Source: Craspedostauros australis
Taxonomy: Eukaryota > Bacillariophyta > Bacillariophyceae > Mastogloiales > Achnanthaceae
Length of the DNA stretch: 64,000 nucleotides
Direction: 5' to 3'
NCBI GenBank assembly: GCA_026770025.1
Contig: JAMXDE010000042.1
Location: forward strand, 186,001-250,000
The notes beneath the pieces were generated by a model. The model did no database searches. It saw only the letters and a program-made list of their open reading frames with translations, and had not been told where the DNA came from. Within the stretch, counting starts at the first letter, position 1; each line of letters opens with the position of its first letter. Of the stretch, positions 41,080 to 52,026 are shown in pieces. Made by a program: the position numbers and the translations under genes.

Positions 41080-41667
41080 TCTCTCCTTTCATTGTGTGTT
41101 GGTACTATGCGATATTCCGTACTTGATACATACTCCGTATTCAATATGTATTCAGTTGTTTCATCCTCTGCTGGCCTACTACTCCGTAAGTACTTGCCAC
41201 TGTCTCATCTGAACCTCTCCTTGTATATCCACGACCTCGATGTCACTCAGTCATTGAATCTTTGCCTTCTTGGTCTGATGTGGAGACAGCTGCTGACATG
41301 GTGACACAATGGCATCCTGTTGACATCAGCTGTCGTCTTCCATGCTGTATCAGATTCCACATTCCACTGATGATGCAATGGTCTGGCAAGGGTATCTTCA
41401 TATGAGGCTTAGTTGTGAAGCATATCGATCCTTGCTCAATGCCATATGTTTCTGTTGGTTGATGGATGGACTGGATTCCTGATACTCTCAGAAATGGTTG
41501 TTCACAAATTTCCTTCCAAAATTCTGAACTTTTTTGTGTGTCCAATTTCGTGATGTGATTTCTTTCAATCACAGTTCACTCACGACGCGAATATTTGCGC
41601 TGCTTGCGTGTAGAGAAAAAGAGAATAATGGGTGAGCGATGCACATACACATATGCACATTCTGACA
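41080..41667 (-). repeat. Degenerate Copia LTR relic, copy 2
   Basis: Counterpart of 13,590-14,185, similar to the Copia-B LTR. The two relics differ in local patches (for example GATGTGGGGACAGATGTTGAC against GATGTGGAGACAGCTGCTGAC), while neighbouring stretches are identical. Confidence 0.68.
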
Positions 41668-43525
41668 GTGGAGTTCAAAGCCATACACCTGTCAGCAAGG
41701 TGTATCAACATGTGCTCAGGCGATCCTCATGTCACGACGCCCCTAAGTGCCACTTGATATCAACATCCGGAAAATTGGATTCCTTCCCAACAGATCAAGG
41801 ACTTCAAACTCCATGGCCATAGCCTTTGAAGTATGATTGGAGGGATGCAGTTAATTGCATCTCTCAAGACGGCTGGTGTTGGAAATCTAGGGTGGTGGTG
41901 ATAGTAGAAAGCTAATCGTTTGTTAGAATCTACTTCTCTGAACTGTGAGCTCTTCATTGCTCTCAACTTCCAAAGTTTGATCTCCTGCTGAGACCTCCAT
42001 GGGTCCATCCATTGGTCTAGCATACATTCATCTTGCATTCATCTTGCATTCATCTCGAGTTCACCATGGACATGCATGCCCTACCAATTTCCCCATGTCC
42101 GTGCACTCGTCGCATTGTCTTGCCTCCGATAGTTTTGTTGGCATAGGCATCGCTGAATCACAGGCATCACCTGACTTGTACCATTCGATCAGATCATGAT
42201 CTTCATGTTTCACAAGAACAGCTTGGATGTTTCCTCCTCTGGCTTCTCATCTTGGGAAAACTCCGATCCTTTCCAATCCTTCTCCGATCATTCACTGGTT
42301 CATTGTCAGGGACTCGTTCACAAGCCATCTCACGCTTTGTGACGCCGGCCTGTCTCGAATACTCTTTTCTTGTTCATTGCGACATGGGGCCGTAGTCACG
42401 TGTATCGTGATGCTGGTCACGAATCCAACATCGCCGCCCCCTGCGACATACATGTGTGGCTCCCATTCCTGCATTGAGGTCACGAACGTCATGGTCCGGT
42501 TTGCATTCGGCACGTGGCATTCTTCACCGCAAAACACGTGCAGCTCACAATTTTGGTGTCACAAAGATCCAAAGTGAGAGGTGCGGTAATATAGCGTTTC
42601 ACGACGCTCGACTCCACATTATTGGGAGGTGCAACAATTCGGTGTTTCAGAACACCTGATTCCTGACAGGCCCGCCAAAGGCATAGATGTGCAAAATACA
42701 GTACAGCGTCAAGCGTAGCGCTCAGTATAACGAGGTTGATATATTTGGATACTGGCACTTCTTCCAGAAGGATCCAGATTCTCACAAGCCACCCCCATAC
42801 CCATTGAAGCGCTGTCGCTATGATGACATTGGTAGAATTGCCAATGTTGGATCTTTCATATGAAGGTTTGGTCAAAACCCTGCACACCGCACACAGTCAC
42901 TGTGCGGTATCACATGATTTGACCGCGTACAATCTGCAACATTTTCTAGATGAATCCAGTCACTCTCTAGCTGGAAGTATACCCAATGGAATGCTCTCGA
43001 TGACTTGATCTTGTTTAGATGGATATGTTTATCCTTTCCAATGCAGGTTTCATCAGAATACGATCCACAACGCAAAGAGTTGGAGCAAACAGGTGGTGAT
43101 GCATATATCTACAACTATAGTATTCATTATCCCTTCATTAGATGCTATCTATTCGTATGGGCTATTTACATGCATCTATGGCGATTTTGACAAACATGTA
43201 TCATGTGGCTTGTACTTCCCTGTGTGATACAGGTGGTCTACATTGATATACTTACCTTGCAGGCCGATGTGAAATCTCCGTGTCCATGAGATGTCGCACA
43301 GACATTTGGACGTTTTGTGCCACTAAGTGTTGTAACAACAGGCTGGTTAGTGCAAATGGGCACTTCGAAAAGGCTGGTTAGTGAATTTCCTCTGGTACTT
43401 TACTCTACTCCACTCTACTTCTGCGATGGTTGTAAGTTATCTTTGCTTGACCTCAACACAATGCTGTACGAATGGAGTATATTACTATAGTCGTACATAG
43501 GCAATGGCACCACTCGACTCGTACT
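41668..43525. other. Non-coding right part of segment copy 2 and 3' flank of the TrmB gene
   Basis: No gene supported. It contains the empty piggyBac-like site (CTAG, 42,967-42,970) and the empty LINE site (43,466-43,479). Unique sequence begins near 43,483. Confidence 0.6.
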
Positions 43526-44488
43526 CTACAGAACTTCCCAACAAGCCAGGTTCGTCTTGCGCCCTTCATCCCATCCCTTCTGTTCGTACCGGCTGACAGC
43601 AGGCAGCCAATCCATGCGATCAGGACAAGGATCCAGCAGTCGGAACTTGGCGGGTGATCCAGGCCTGCTTTGATCTTCATCATTGTCGTTGTTACCGTTT
43701 GCGGGCGACGACGACACTGAATTCATCACTGAGTGGCACCATGCGAAATGCTCATCGTGATCTGTCGCCAAGTACAACCGACCATTGCCGTTCTTCTTCA
43801 GCACGCGGTACATTTCCAGAACTGTGGAAGCTTGGATGAGTCGGTACTCCTCATGCCCAGGCCGAGGGAACGGGTCCGGGAACGTGACCAGGATGGCCGC
43901 CAGGGTGTCGGAAGGGATGTACGGCAGCAGCTTGATGCCGTTTCCTGGGAATGCACGCAGATTGGAGTACGCAGTGCTTTGCGTTTCACTCACCAACTCC
44001 TCCTGCTGCTGCTGCTGTTGGTGTTCAGATGAATTGGTAGTTGCACTGGCATTCCCAAGGGATCCGGATTGGTTGTCATTGCTGATACTTGCGTTCACTG
44101 GATCATTCGCGGAAACATCCTTTGCTTTTTTTGCATGATCTCCGAACAGCACGTACCCCTGCCAGCACTTGTTGTGATGCACGCCCTGCAGCACGCGCTG
44201 ACACAGTGTCGCGCATCCCGCATGATGGATCTCAGCTCCCACAAGGTGATGCGCATGACGATGCGCCAGCGCCAGCAGATTCTCGCCGCGTCCAAATCCC
44301 AGCTCCAGCCAGATGTTCAGCGCATCGTCGTTGGTGTCAAAGACCTCCTGCCAATCGAGAAAGGAACCGTACGGTGGTCGCTGCAAGCGGTACTTCGTCT
44401 GTGATATCTCGTGCAAGGCCCGCTTCTGCGCCTTGGATGGTTTGCCACAGCAGCCCTTCCACCATCTTGGTTTCTTCCCATTGTACTG

Positions 44489-44519
<31 letters not shown>

Positions 44520-44752
44520 TGTCGTGATGAACCTTGCTCCGATGCATTTGCAGAATCGGAGAACATCAAGCCTTGTTCGCCATTGTCGTTGGCATTGCCA
44601 ATATCGTCGCTGTTGATGCCTAACTGATCAGAATCGTCCTCCTCACCACCGACATCGAGGTCAGCAAAATGCCCCAGGAGGAAGCCATCACCGTTGGCGT
44701 CGGCATTCTCACTGCCCTCTTCGTTGGCTCCCGCCGAACCCAGGTCTGTCAT
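43526..44752 (-). CDS. TrmB/METTL1-type tRNA (guanine-N7-)-methyltransferase
   Basis: 408 aa. This family methylates G46 of tRNA using S-adenosylmethionine. Family motifs are in order: the SAM-binding ELGFGRGE (150-157), GAEIH (172-176), VTFPDPFPRPGHEEYR (the PDPW-K-x-x-H-x-x-R tRNA motif), YLATDHDEHF, and the closing SRYEQKGWDEGRKTNLACWE. Unusual are an acidic 75-residue N-terminus, a 12-Gln run (78-89) and a Gln/Ser/Asn-rich insertion of about 60 residues between the third and fourth strands. The N-terminus does not look like a plastid leader, so a nuclear/cytosolic TRM8-like role is more likely. It starts at ATG 44,750-44,752 and is intronless. A plastid or mitochondrial TrmB is the alternative. 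Confidence 0.88.
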
Positions 44753-46488
44753 TTTTGTTGATGATGTTGATGGTGCCTGGCGATGCTGGAGAGACTGCTC
44801 GTGTGCTCTCCTCTTTCATTGCCGTTGGCGTTACCGAGTCTTGCACTCGCCACCTGTCCAATGCAATGGCGACACGCAGAGCCTTCCTCGTCTGGACCTC
44901 ATCACTGACAATCACACGATCGCCCATCCGCGATGTGCGACGAACAGAACGTGGTCGGCTTCGAAAAGTTGAGCAGCGTCGCCAAGTTTGCTTTGCCGTG
45001 ACCACGTCGACTAAAACCAACACAACAGAAAGCCAACGACGCCAATTTTGTCGGATAGCCAAACCCATGTCGGAACCTGGGCGGTCGCTGTAAAATTGAC
45101 AGAAGAAGTTGGCGATTCTTGTTGTTGTTCTTGTTTGGTTCGGTCTGCATACCTATGTTCTTGATTGGGCTCAACTTTGTAGCTTGCATGGGGGGTTCTG
45201 TAGATCCTTTGTCTCGGTCTGAGGTAACATGGAGAGCAACCTGACTGGACAGTAGCATCATAGTGCGGCCAACATGAAGATGGATCAGAGTACTATATTC
45301 CTTCTCTGCCGTTGTCTCTCTCTCTCTAGCTTCGATGGTGGTACCTCCACAATATCGCCGAAGCTGTCGCGAAGGCATCACGGGTTTCTCGCCACTTCGC
45401 GACAATTTTCGAATTGGTTTCGTCACGGTCACATTCCAAAATTGGCGCCCAGCTAACTTTGTCGAATGTGACTTGTAACTGCCGATTACTTAGAGGGTGT
45501 GACGTCCGCACGGCGCGCCAGACGAAGTGCCCACTCTTGTGAAGACCGAAATTAGATGGACGCGGACACACAAAATCGGCCAAACTCGAACGGAGAGAAG
45601 AAGGCCCTTGGGGGGAAATGGGAGGTTGGCTTCCGCGAAGATGAGGAAAAGTGACACGATACGCTCACTCCAATGCATCACAACACAGCATCTGCGTTGT
45701 GGGCATCCCTTGCGACTGGATGGTTCCGCCTGCCTCGTTGTTTTTACCGCGCCAAGCGCAACCGTACCGCTCTCGTTGTCGCGGTCAAACACACAATCAC
45801 CGCATGACCGGAGAGATAGAGATCTGGCGATACCAGCACGCACACACACATACCACGCCACACTTTGCAACCCACACACATCTATTGCGCCAAGGCACTC
45901 CCCCCTCTGCTCACATCACTTCACACGTTTCATAATTGCAACCACATGGACATCATCAGCACCAACATACTCGCACTCGCACTCGTACTAGCACTATAGC
46001 GGAGTATTGGTACCCACAGCAACCAAGGGCACAAGTCTTCCACCATCTCAAGGATACGCCGCGCTCCATTCCGAATCGGTGCGATCTTATCCCTTCCGTT
46101 TCCGCGTCCTTCTTCATTCCTTGTCCGGACAGAGCCACCGCAATCACCATCCCATCATCAGCAAGCCTCTCCTCGCTGCGCTGGACTGTATTGTACCGTA
46201 CTGCGCTGTACATTCGGGCCTGATTCGCTTCGTTCCCGTCATCTCAAAGCACCAAGTTCCAAGCGAGGACTACAACAAGCTCCACGTCCCCGTTCGATCG
46301 GCTTGAGTTCATTCCCAGTCCTCGCTTCGCACAAAGTTTCGTGCAAAGCTCCGCACCAACGCAACAGAAGTGGCATCAACATCATCCGACAACTCCAGCA
46401 AAGGACACTTGGAGATCCCAGTCGAAGCTCGTAAATCAATCAATCAATCAACTGATCAACTGGTCGATTCACTGATCAACCAGGCATC
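44753..46488. other. Divergent intergenic region, TrmB and PT-rich protein genes
   Basis: 1.7 kb between two head-to-head genes; probably holds both promoters. Several unrelated open frames (up to 176 codons) overlap on both strands with no domain, so I do not call them. A CA-rich stretch is at 45,838-45,880 and AATCAATCAATCAA at about 46,434. Confidence 0.5.
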
Positions 46489-48834
46489 ATGAGGAGCCCC
46501 CAACAGCAACCTGGACGAGCCAGATCCTGGAAACAGACGATGCTGGTTCTGGCATTGCTCTGCGCCATCTTCAATGACAGATTGCTCATGGTGGACGCCA
46601 AGAAGAAAGCCAAAACAACCAGCCCGACCTTTACGCCGACCCTGACCCCAACCTCGTCAGCGCCCACGAAGCGACCCACCTCCATGCCGACTCTGTCACC
46701 GACCAAAGGGCCCACTGCAGTCCCCACTTCTCGGCCAACTTCGGCGCCGACATCAAGGCCGACCTCTCGACCGACATCCCCACCAACTTCGGCGCCGACA
46801 GCTATGCCTACTTCCAGACCAACTTCTGTGCCCACGAATCGGCGTTCTTCACAGCCGACATCCGTGCCAACCCCAAAGCCAACGGAAGGACCGACCACTC
46901 CGCCAACTTCCCAACCCACGCCGCGACCAACCACTTCACCGACTTCAAGGCCAACTACCAGCCCGACAACGATGCCAACCCGGGCACCAACATCGAAGCC
47001 ATCGTTTGGACCAACCACGGCTCCTCAGGAATTCCCGACAACCTCCTACCCAACTCGGTCACCGACTCCAGAACCAACAGACTTGCCGAGTTCGCGACCA
47101 ACCAGCTCGCCGACGTCCCAACCAACGTCGCAGCCCAGTAGCACACCAACATCTCAACCAACCACCTCGCCGACATCCAATCCAACCAAGGCACCTGTTA
47201 CGCAGGCACCAACGAAGCCAATGGATACCATTGAGCCAACGGCTGCTCCGACGAAGTTCGTTCCTACTGCAGGACCAACATCCCTTCCAACCCAGGATCC
47301 AATAACTGCGGCTCCCACCAAGGATGACAGCAATACGACGGTCACCACATCACCAACAGTACTACCAACAGCGTCGCCAACATCGTCGCCAACAGTACTA
47401 CCAACAGCATCACCAACAGCACTACCAACAGCATCACCAACGACATCACCAACAGTATCACCAACAGCACTACCAACAGTATCAGACCAGGACACGAGTG
47501 TAGAACTGCCGCAAATCATCTTCGAGATGCGGATGGCGGAGCAGGACGACAGTGGAGAGAATACGCTGGATTCCTTGACATCCGAATTTCTCGAGGATCT
47601 TCTCCGAACCAACGTCGCAACTTCTAAGAACTTCGAGTCCGCCGATCTTCAGGTCACGGTCAAGAAACCATTGACGGCCGCGACGGGCACCTCCTCGGCC
47701 AGAACCACCGCACACCGCAAGCCGCATGTGCGCGACGACGCGCAGCATCAGATCTTGGATCGACGCCTGCAGGAGTCTTCGCAAAATCCACCCACGCGCA
47801 TCACTGTGGAAGGACTTGCTAACTTTGCCGCAGATCCAGACGATCCATCCCCGACACCTGAGGACATCAAGCAGATGCTCATCTCCTACTTCTCGTTCTG
47901 GGGGAGAGACGATCTCAGGCTGCACCTGGAGAACAACCAAGAAAAGGTTGAGGGCGATGTCATCAACGTGTGGATTGACGGAACCGAGATTGAAAGTGCG
48001 AATGCTAACAGCGCCGACGAAAACGACGGTAGTGACGACGGCCGCGAAAATGGCGACATCGGCGATGACCCAGATGCACCATCCACCAACAACCTGCGCA
48101 GCTCCGAAAACAACGGCAGAACCGGCAGCAATTCCGGAACCCTGCAGACCTCCATCATCGCCGGCGTCTCGCTTCTGCTTCTGGTGGTCGTGCTGGCGGG
48201 TGGCATGTACGTATTGCGCAACCGCGAAACAAACAGCCGTTCACGCGCATTCACCTTGGCGGCAGCGTCGTCCAACGGATTGTCGCGCGATCATGATAGC
48301 ATCGGATCGGACGGCGCCGACGTCGACGGAGGCGGGGCTCCCAGCACACTCAGCGGCGTCCATGCCAGCGACGATGACGGCCAGGACAAGCTCAGAGGCT
48401 TTCACCGTCTGCTCACGCCGAGCATGGGCAGCAATGACGAAGACAGCAACCGCGCCATGACCATCGTGGACGATCCGCGCAGCAGCGCCTCCACACCCGA
48501 GCGCACCTCCAATCGACGCAGACTGACCTCGGAGGAAAAGCGCCACTCGCCAACCTTCCTGGATGGGCTGCAAGGATTCGAAGATCATCATCATCCGCCG
48601 GTAGTGGATACCGGTGATTTGTTGACGCTCGGCGATGATGCCAATACCGCTAGTGCCGCGAGCCCATCGCCCACACCCGAGTTTCTGGATCGAAGCTACC
48701 TGATGGAAACGCGGATACCCTCGTCCGCATCCGGCTCGTCGTCATCGTACGATGCCAGTCGGTTGGACAAGGTGATTGCGATGGCGCGTGAAGCCTCCGA
48801 GACATCGTCATCCAATGCCGATCACGATAATTGA
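46489..48834 (+). CDS. PT-repeat (mucin-like) type I membrane glycoprotein
   Basis: 781 aa. Residues 1-38 are a signal peptide (basic start, then a hydrophobic LVLALLCAIF core). Residues about 45-335 are a long run of PTxxPTSxPT repeats, a likely heavily O-glycosylated stalk of the sort common in diatom surface proteins. Residues 340-515 form a folded ectodomain (IFEMRMAEQ..., ITVEGLANFA, FSFWGRDDLRLHL, VINVWIDG) that might be SEA-like but is not identified. A transmembrane helix (IIAGVSLLLLVVVLAGGMYVL) lies at about 555-577, followed by a 200-residue Ser/Asp-rich cytoplasmic tail. Expected at the plasma membrane or cell wall. Role unknown: adhesion or wall attachment are inferences from architecture. 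Confidence 0.8.
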   Translation: MRSPQQQPGRARSWKQTMLVLALLCAIFNDRLLMVDAKKKAKTTSPTFTPTLTPTSSAPTKRPTSMPTLSPTKGPTAVPTSRPTSAPTSRPTSRPTSPPTSAPTAMPTSRPTSVPTNRRSSQPTSVPTPKPTEGPTTPPTSQPTPRPTTSPTSRPTTSPTTMPTRAPTSKPSFGPTTAPQEFPTTSYPTRSPTPEPTDLPSSRPTSSPTSQPTSQPSSTPTSQPTTSPTSNPTKAPVTQAPTKPMDTIEPTAAPTKFVPTAGPTSLPTQDPITAAPTKDDSNTTVTTSPTVLPTASPTSSPTVLPTASPTALPTASPTTSPTVSPTALPTVSDQDTSVELPQIIFEMRMAEQDDSGENTLDSLTSEFLEDLLRTNVATSKNFESADLQVTVKKPLTAATGTSSARTTAHRKPHVRDDAQHQILDRRLQESSQNPPTRITVEGLANFAADPDDPSPTPEDIKQMLISYFSFWGRDDLRLHLENNQEKVEGDVINVWIDGTEIESANANSADENDGSDDGRENGDIGDDPDAPSTNNLRSSENNGRTGSNSGTLQTSIIAGVSLLLLVVVLAGGMYVLRNRETNSRSRAFTLAAASSNGLSRDHDSIGSDGADVDGGGAPSTLSGVHASDDDGQDKLRGFHRLLTPSMGSNDEDSNRAMTIVDDPRSSASTPERTSNRRRLTSEEKRHSPTFLDGLQGFEDHHHPPVVDTGDLLTLGDDANTASAASPSPTPEFLDRSYLMETRIPSSASGSSSSYDASRLDKVIAMAREASETSSSNADHDN

Positions 48835-49219
48835 ACACACAAGGGTGTCAGCAGAGATTCGTAGAGGACACCACTCTGCCCATGGCATCCACCCAATCCT
48901 CAAATGTTGCAGCAGCAGCGCAGCCAGCCAACGAATGAATCGTTAAGGAATCCATGTCAACGTGAATGTGAATGCGAATATGAATACAAATGTGAAGCAC
49001 ACACTGCTGCTGTGGAAACGCCGGCCGCTGGATGCGAAGCGAAATATAATAGTAGAAAATGAAGTGTAAATTGTAAATAAAGTTGACCTTTTCCATGCTA
49101 CCCTACCACTCGTGTACAGTTCCGTACCGCTCTTCTCCATCATACCTTCGTGAACCCACAGCTGCACCAGGCATGCATACACACGTGCATACGTGCATAT
49201 GTACATACGTCCTCCTTTG
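48835..49219. other. Convergent 3' intergenic region
   Basis: Lies between two convergent genes. Contains an A/T-rich patch with AATAAA near 49,075 that may serve as a polyadenylation signal for the upstream gene. Nothing else recognised. Confidence 0.45.
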
Positions 49220-50353
49220 TTATCTCCGACTGCGCCCGCTGAGGACACCCATCACCACACACGACGCAACCGCACCCACAAGAATGCCGCGCACCAACCC
49301 CATGTTGAAAGCTACCGCAGCCGCGTCATCGGCAACATGCTGCGCACGGACATCCTTCACAGTATCGATCCTCCTCTCCTCGTAGGCGTGCTTGGCAAGC
49401 ACCAGCGCGCCCACGAGACCGACGTTGTCGCCGTACGAGCTCTTCGTGATGAGCTCGGACATGCTTTGCGTTGGCAGATCCAAGTACCCGTTGACCAATT
49501 CAATGGTGCGGTCCTGAATCTTCTCGATGAGCCCGTTACGCTTGAGGATGCCGCCGCCAATGACGATCTTCTCCACCGACGTGATCAGAAGCAACGTGGT
49601 GCACAGATTGGCGATGGCGTTGGCCGCGTGCTGCCAAATCTCATCATCGTCGTCCAATTGTGCCAGCACGTCGCGCGACAGTTTCTTGTGCGCACGTTGC
49701 TCGACGCGTTCTGTCAACGCCACAGATGACGCCAATCCTTCGACGGTGCGCACGCCGTGGAACGGGCACTTGTCACCCCACGAATATCCCGGGAAGGGGT
49801 CCTGTGGCGTGAGGGGTTGCACGGGCACGTGACCACCTTCGGGATGCATCCTGCCGTGCACCGGCCTGCCGTTGATGCACAGTCCCACGCCGACGCCGGT
49901 GCCGACGGTGATGTACGCAACTGAGGATAGTGCGTCGGAGACCAAGCGGTATTCCGCCAGGGCCGGTGCATTGACGTCGGTCTCGATCTGAACGGGGATG
50001 GGATCGTTGGTGTTGCTTTGACAGGCCTCCCTGAGCGGCGTCAGGAGATCGACGTTGCGCCATGATGCCTTGGGCGATGTGGACAGAATGCGGCCGTACG
50101 TCTGCGGTTTGTTGGCATCGAGGCCGACCGGGCCGAACGACGCAATGCCCAGGGCCTGGTAGCCATCCCGGGGCTTGTGCTGCCGCAAGAATGCCGCGCA
50201 TTGCTGCAGCGTCTTCTGGGGCTGATCGTGGCTGGAATCCACCTCCAGACGCTCCACGATCTGCGGAACCTCGCTCTGCGTCAGCTTCGCCACGGCCACC
50301 ACGAACGATGTGCCGCCGCCTTCCACGCTGGCCACCAAGATGGGTTGCTTCAT
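49220..50353 (-). CDS. ROK-family fructokinase-like sugar kinase with C-terminal membrane tail
   Basis: 377 aa from the ATG at 50,351-50,353 (MKQPILVASVEGGGT); an upstream ATG at 50,428 lies in a GGAT repeat and gives an implausible start. ROK kinases phosphorylate fructose or related sugars with ATP. Motifs: VEGGGTSF (phosphate-binding start), ASFGPVGLD, ETDVNAPALAEY (catalytic Asp), TVGTGVGVG and the ROK signature ending MHPEGGHVPV, followed by CPFHGVRTVEGLASS, a form of the zinc-binding loop, which supports fructokinase over glucokinase. The last 25 residues (GILVGAVASCVVMGVLSGRSRR) form a hydrophobic helix with a basic end, a possible tail anchor not usual for this family. Located 3' to 3' with the PT-rich protein gene. 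Confidence 0.87.
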   Translation of the reverse strand: MKQPILVASVEGGGTSFVVAVAKLTQSEVPQIVERLEVDSSHDQPQKTLQQCAAFLRQHKPRDGYQALGIASFGPVGLDANKPQTYGRILSTSPKASWRNVDLLTPLREACQSNTNDPIPVQIETDVNAPALAEYRLVSDALSSVAYITVGTGVGVGLCINGRPVHGRMHPEGGHVPVQPLTPQDPFPGYSWGDKCPFHGVRTVEGLASSVALTERVEQRAHKKLSRDVLAQLDDDDEIWQHAANAIANLCTTLLLITSVEKIVIGGGILKRNGLIEKIQDRTIELVNGYLDLPTQSMSELITKSSYGDNVGLVGALVLAKHAYEERRIDTVKDVRAQHVADDAAAVAFNMGLVRGILVGAVASCVVMGVLSGRSRR

Positions 50354-50685
50354 GGTGCTGTCGCCTCGAGGGGATGTATGGTATGGTATAATGCCAACGA
50401 GTATGGATGGATGGATGGATGGATGCACTGCTGATGAGTATGGACTGGCGGAGGATGATCTGATTTGTTGGTGTCTCGTTTGTTGGATCAGAGGTAGTTT
50501 GCACGCGGCAATCTAGATACTTGAGTCGGACTGGTCAACGTATGTGGCGCCACTCCGCGAGCCTCCGCTACTCCAATCGAAATCTCCAACTCGTGCCATG
50601 TGCTCTACATTACGTATAGTACGATACCATGCTGTAATACTGTTATGTAACAATAGCAAGAGGAGCACTCTCTTGAGTATTGCTA
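50354..50685. other. Upstream region of the ROK kinase gene / 3' flank of the FKBP gene
   Basis: Short intergenic stretch with a (GGAT)n run at about 50,404-50,424. No gene. Confidence 0.45.
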
Positions 50686-52026
50686 TTACTGAGGAGTTGC
50701 TAGACCGTTAACAGAAACGAGCGTGATATCGTACTGCAGGGTGGCATCGGGTGGAATGCCGCGCTTGGGTGCGCCCTGCTTGCCGTATGCCAAGGCCGGC
50801 GGGATGATGAGACGCCGGCGTTCCCCGACGCAGATGCCCTGCAGGCCGACATCCCATCCCGGCGGAAACTGGCCGAAGGGTTGCTTGCCCAGAACGAAGA
50901 AGAGGGTGATGTCCCCGCCGCGACCTGGCACACCCTGGCCGTCGACCTTGATTGTGGATCCGTCAAAGACATCGCCCGTGTCGAGGACCGTCCCGAGGTA
51001 GGAGACCTCGAGCAGATCGCCCACATCCGCGGGACGATTGCACATCCTGGGTGGCTTGAGCTGCGAGACCGTGAGGCGCTGATCCGTCTGCGACGTAACC
51101 TGACGCCCGATCTTGACGGAACCGTCGGCGTTGCGCTGCGTCGTATCGCCGGCTGGAGCGACCTGCGTCGTGACCTGCTCGTCCGACGCCAGGTTGGCCA
51201 CGCGTTGTCGGAACACGGAGGGATCGCGGAATCGTAACGAAAGCGTATCGTCGTCGTCGGATTGGCGCACGGCGCGCGAGACCATGATGGCGACGCCTTC
51301 CGAGTTGGTGCGTTCCGCGCTGTTGCCGTCGACACTGACGACGACCCAATCCTTCTGGATGCCCAGTTGGGCCGCGACGGATCCGGGGCGCACGGATTTG
51401 ACGAAGACGCGGATGTTGGTGCGGAACTCAACCTGCGCCAATTCGATGCCCAAACCGCCGCTGTTGCGCAGCTCCTTCTTGGACACCGTGACCGTCACTT
51501 CATCCGTGGCGTCTGCGAACGGTTGCTGTGGTGCGGATGATGGGAGCGGCAACGTCGATGCTGCGGAATCCTTGGTGATCAAGTCGCTGTAAGCTGAATT
51601 CGATGACTGGTCGGAAAGCGTGCCCGTTTGATCCATGATGGCAGCCGATGCAGCACCTGGCGCGATGAGAGATGATGCGGTCGCCGTCACGAACGCGGCA
51701 GGCATCGCCAGCAGTGCCCTACGTCGGTTGCTGTTGTTGTTGTTGTTGCTGCAACTGTAATCGTTCCTGGCGATGTCAGCAGGGCTGTGACGGTCCTTAC
51801 TCTTAGACGTCATAGAAGGACCGTCGCTTGAACATTGTGCTTTCGAGCTCAGTGTTGTTGCGTGATGCCTGCCGTTCGTTGGACTGCGTGGCTCGAATGC
51901 CATGGCAGCATGAATGCCGCTATTGCCTGGATGCGTACACGCACACAGCAGCATCAGCATCAGCAACACAATTGATTTGGATGCGGACGCGCGCTGCGAA
52001 GTGTATGTCTTTGTCTGTGATCTCAT
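50686..52026 (-). CDS. Thylakoid-lumen FKBP-type peptidyl-prolyl isomerase with PDZ domain
   Basis: The open frame begins at 52,185; the most likely start is MRSQ at 52,026 (446 aa) or MASS at 52,053, placing the signal peptide (SIVLLMLMLLCAC) near the N-terminus. The signal ends in AMAF-EP, an ASAFAP-like plastid-entry motif. A second targeting signal follows: RRR-ALL, a hydrophobic stretch and GAASAA, the twin-arginine thylakoid-lumen type. Next comes a PDZ-like domain (GLGIELAQVEFRTNIRVFVKSVRPGSVAAQLGIQ..., 70-100 residues) and a C-terminal FKBP domain (GDLLEVSYLGTVLDTGDVFDGS, FVLGKQPFGQFPPGWDVGLQGICVGERRRLIIPPALAYG, PPDATLQYDITLVSV). Isomerase residues are largely conserved (Y, F-D, G-W, Y). 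It would assist folding or assembly of lumen proteins, with PDZ selecting clients; that combination is unusual. Confidence 0.87.
   Translation of the reverse strand: MRSQTKTYTSQRASASKSIVLLMLMLLCACTHPGNSGIHAAMAFEPRSPTNGRHHATTLSSKAQCSSDGPSMTSKSKDRHSPADIARNDYSCSNNNNNSNRRRALLAMPAAFVTATASSLIAPGAASAAIMDQTGTLSDQSSNSAYSDLITKDSAASTLPLPSSAPQQPFADATDEVTVTVSKKELRNSGGLGIELAQVEFRTNIRVFVKSVRPGSVAAQLGIQKDWVVVSVDGNSAERTNSEGVAIMVSRAVRQSDDDDTLSLRFRDPSVFRQRVANLASDEQVTTQVAPAGDTTQRNADGSVKIGRQVTSQTDQRLTVSQLKPPRMCNRPADVGDLLEVSYLGTVLDTGDVFDGSTIKVDGQGVPGRGGDITLFFVLGKQPFGQFPPGWDVGLQGICVGERRRLIIPPALAYGKQGAPKRGIPPDATLQYDITLVSVNGLATPQ

Larger units (their letters stand above)
36386..43482 (+). repeat. Segmental duplication, copy 2 (no nested insertions)
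   Basis: 7.1 kb matching copy 1. It preserves the empty sites of Copia-A (CTTTG, 40,950-40,954), the piggyBac-like element (CTAG, 42,967-42,970) and the LINE (43,466-43,479). It directly borders Copia-B on the left and the unique TrmB gene region on the right. Confidence 0.9.

Noticed and set aside
44902-45432. 176-aa minus-strand frame upstream of the TrmB gene
   Set aside because: No domain, mixed composition and overlap with other frames; more likely promoter sequence.
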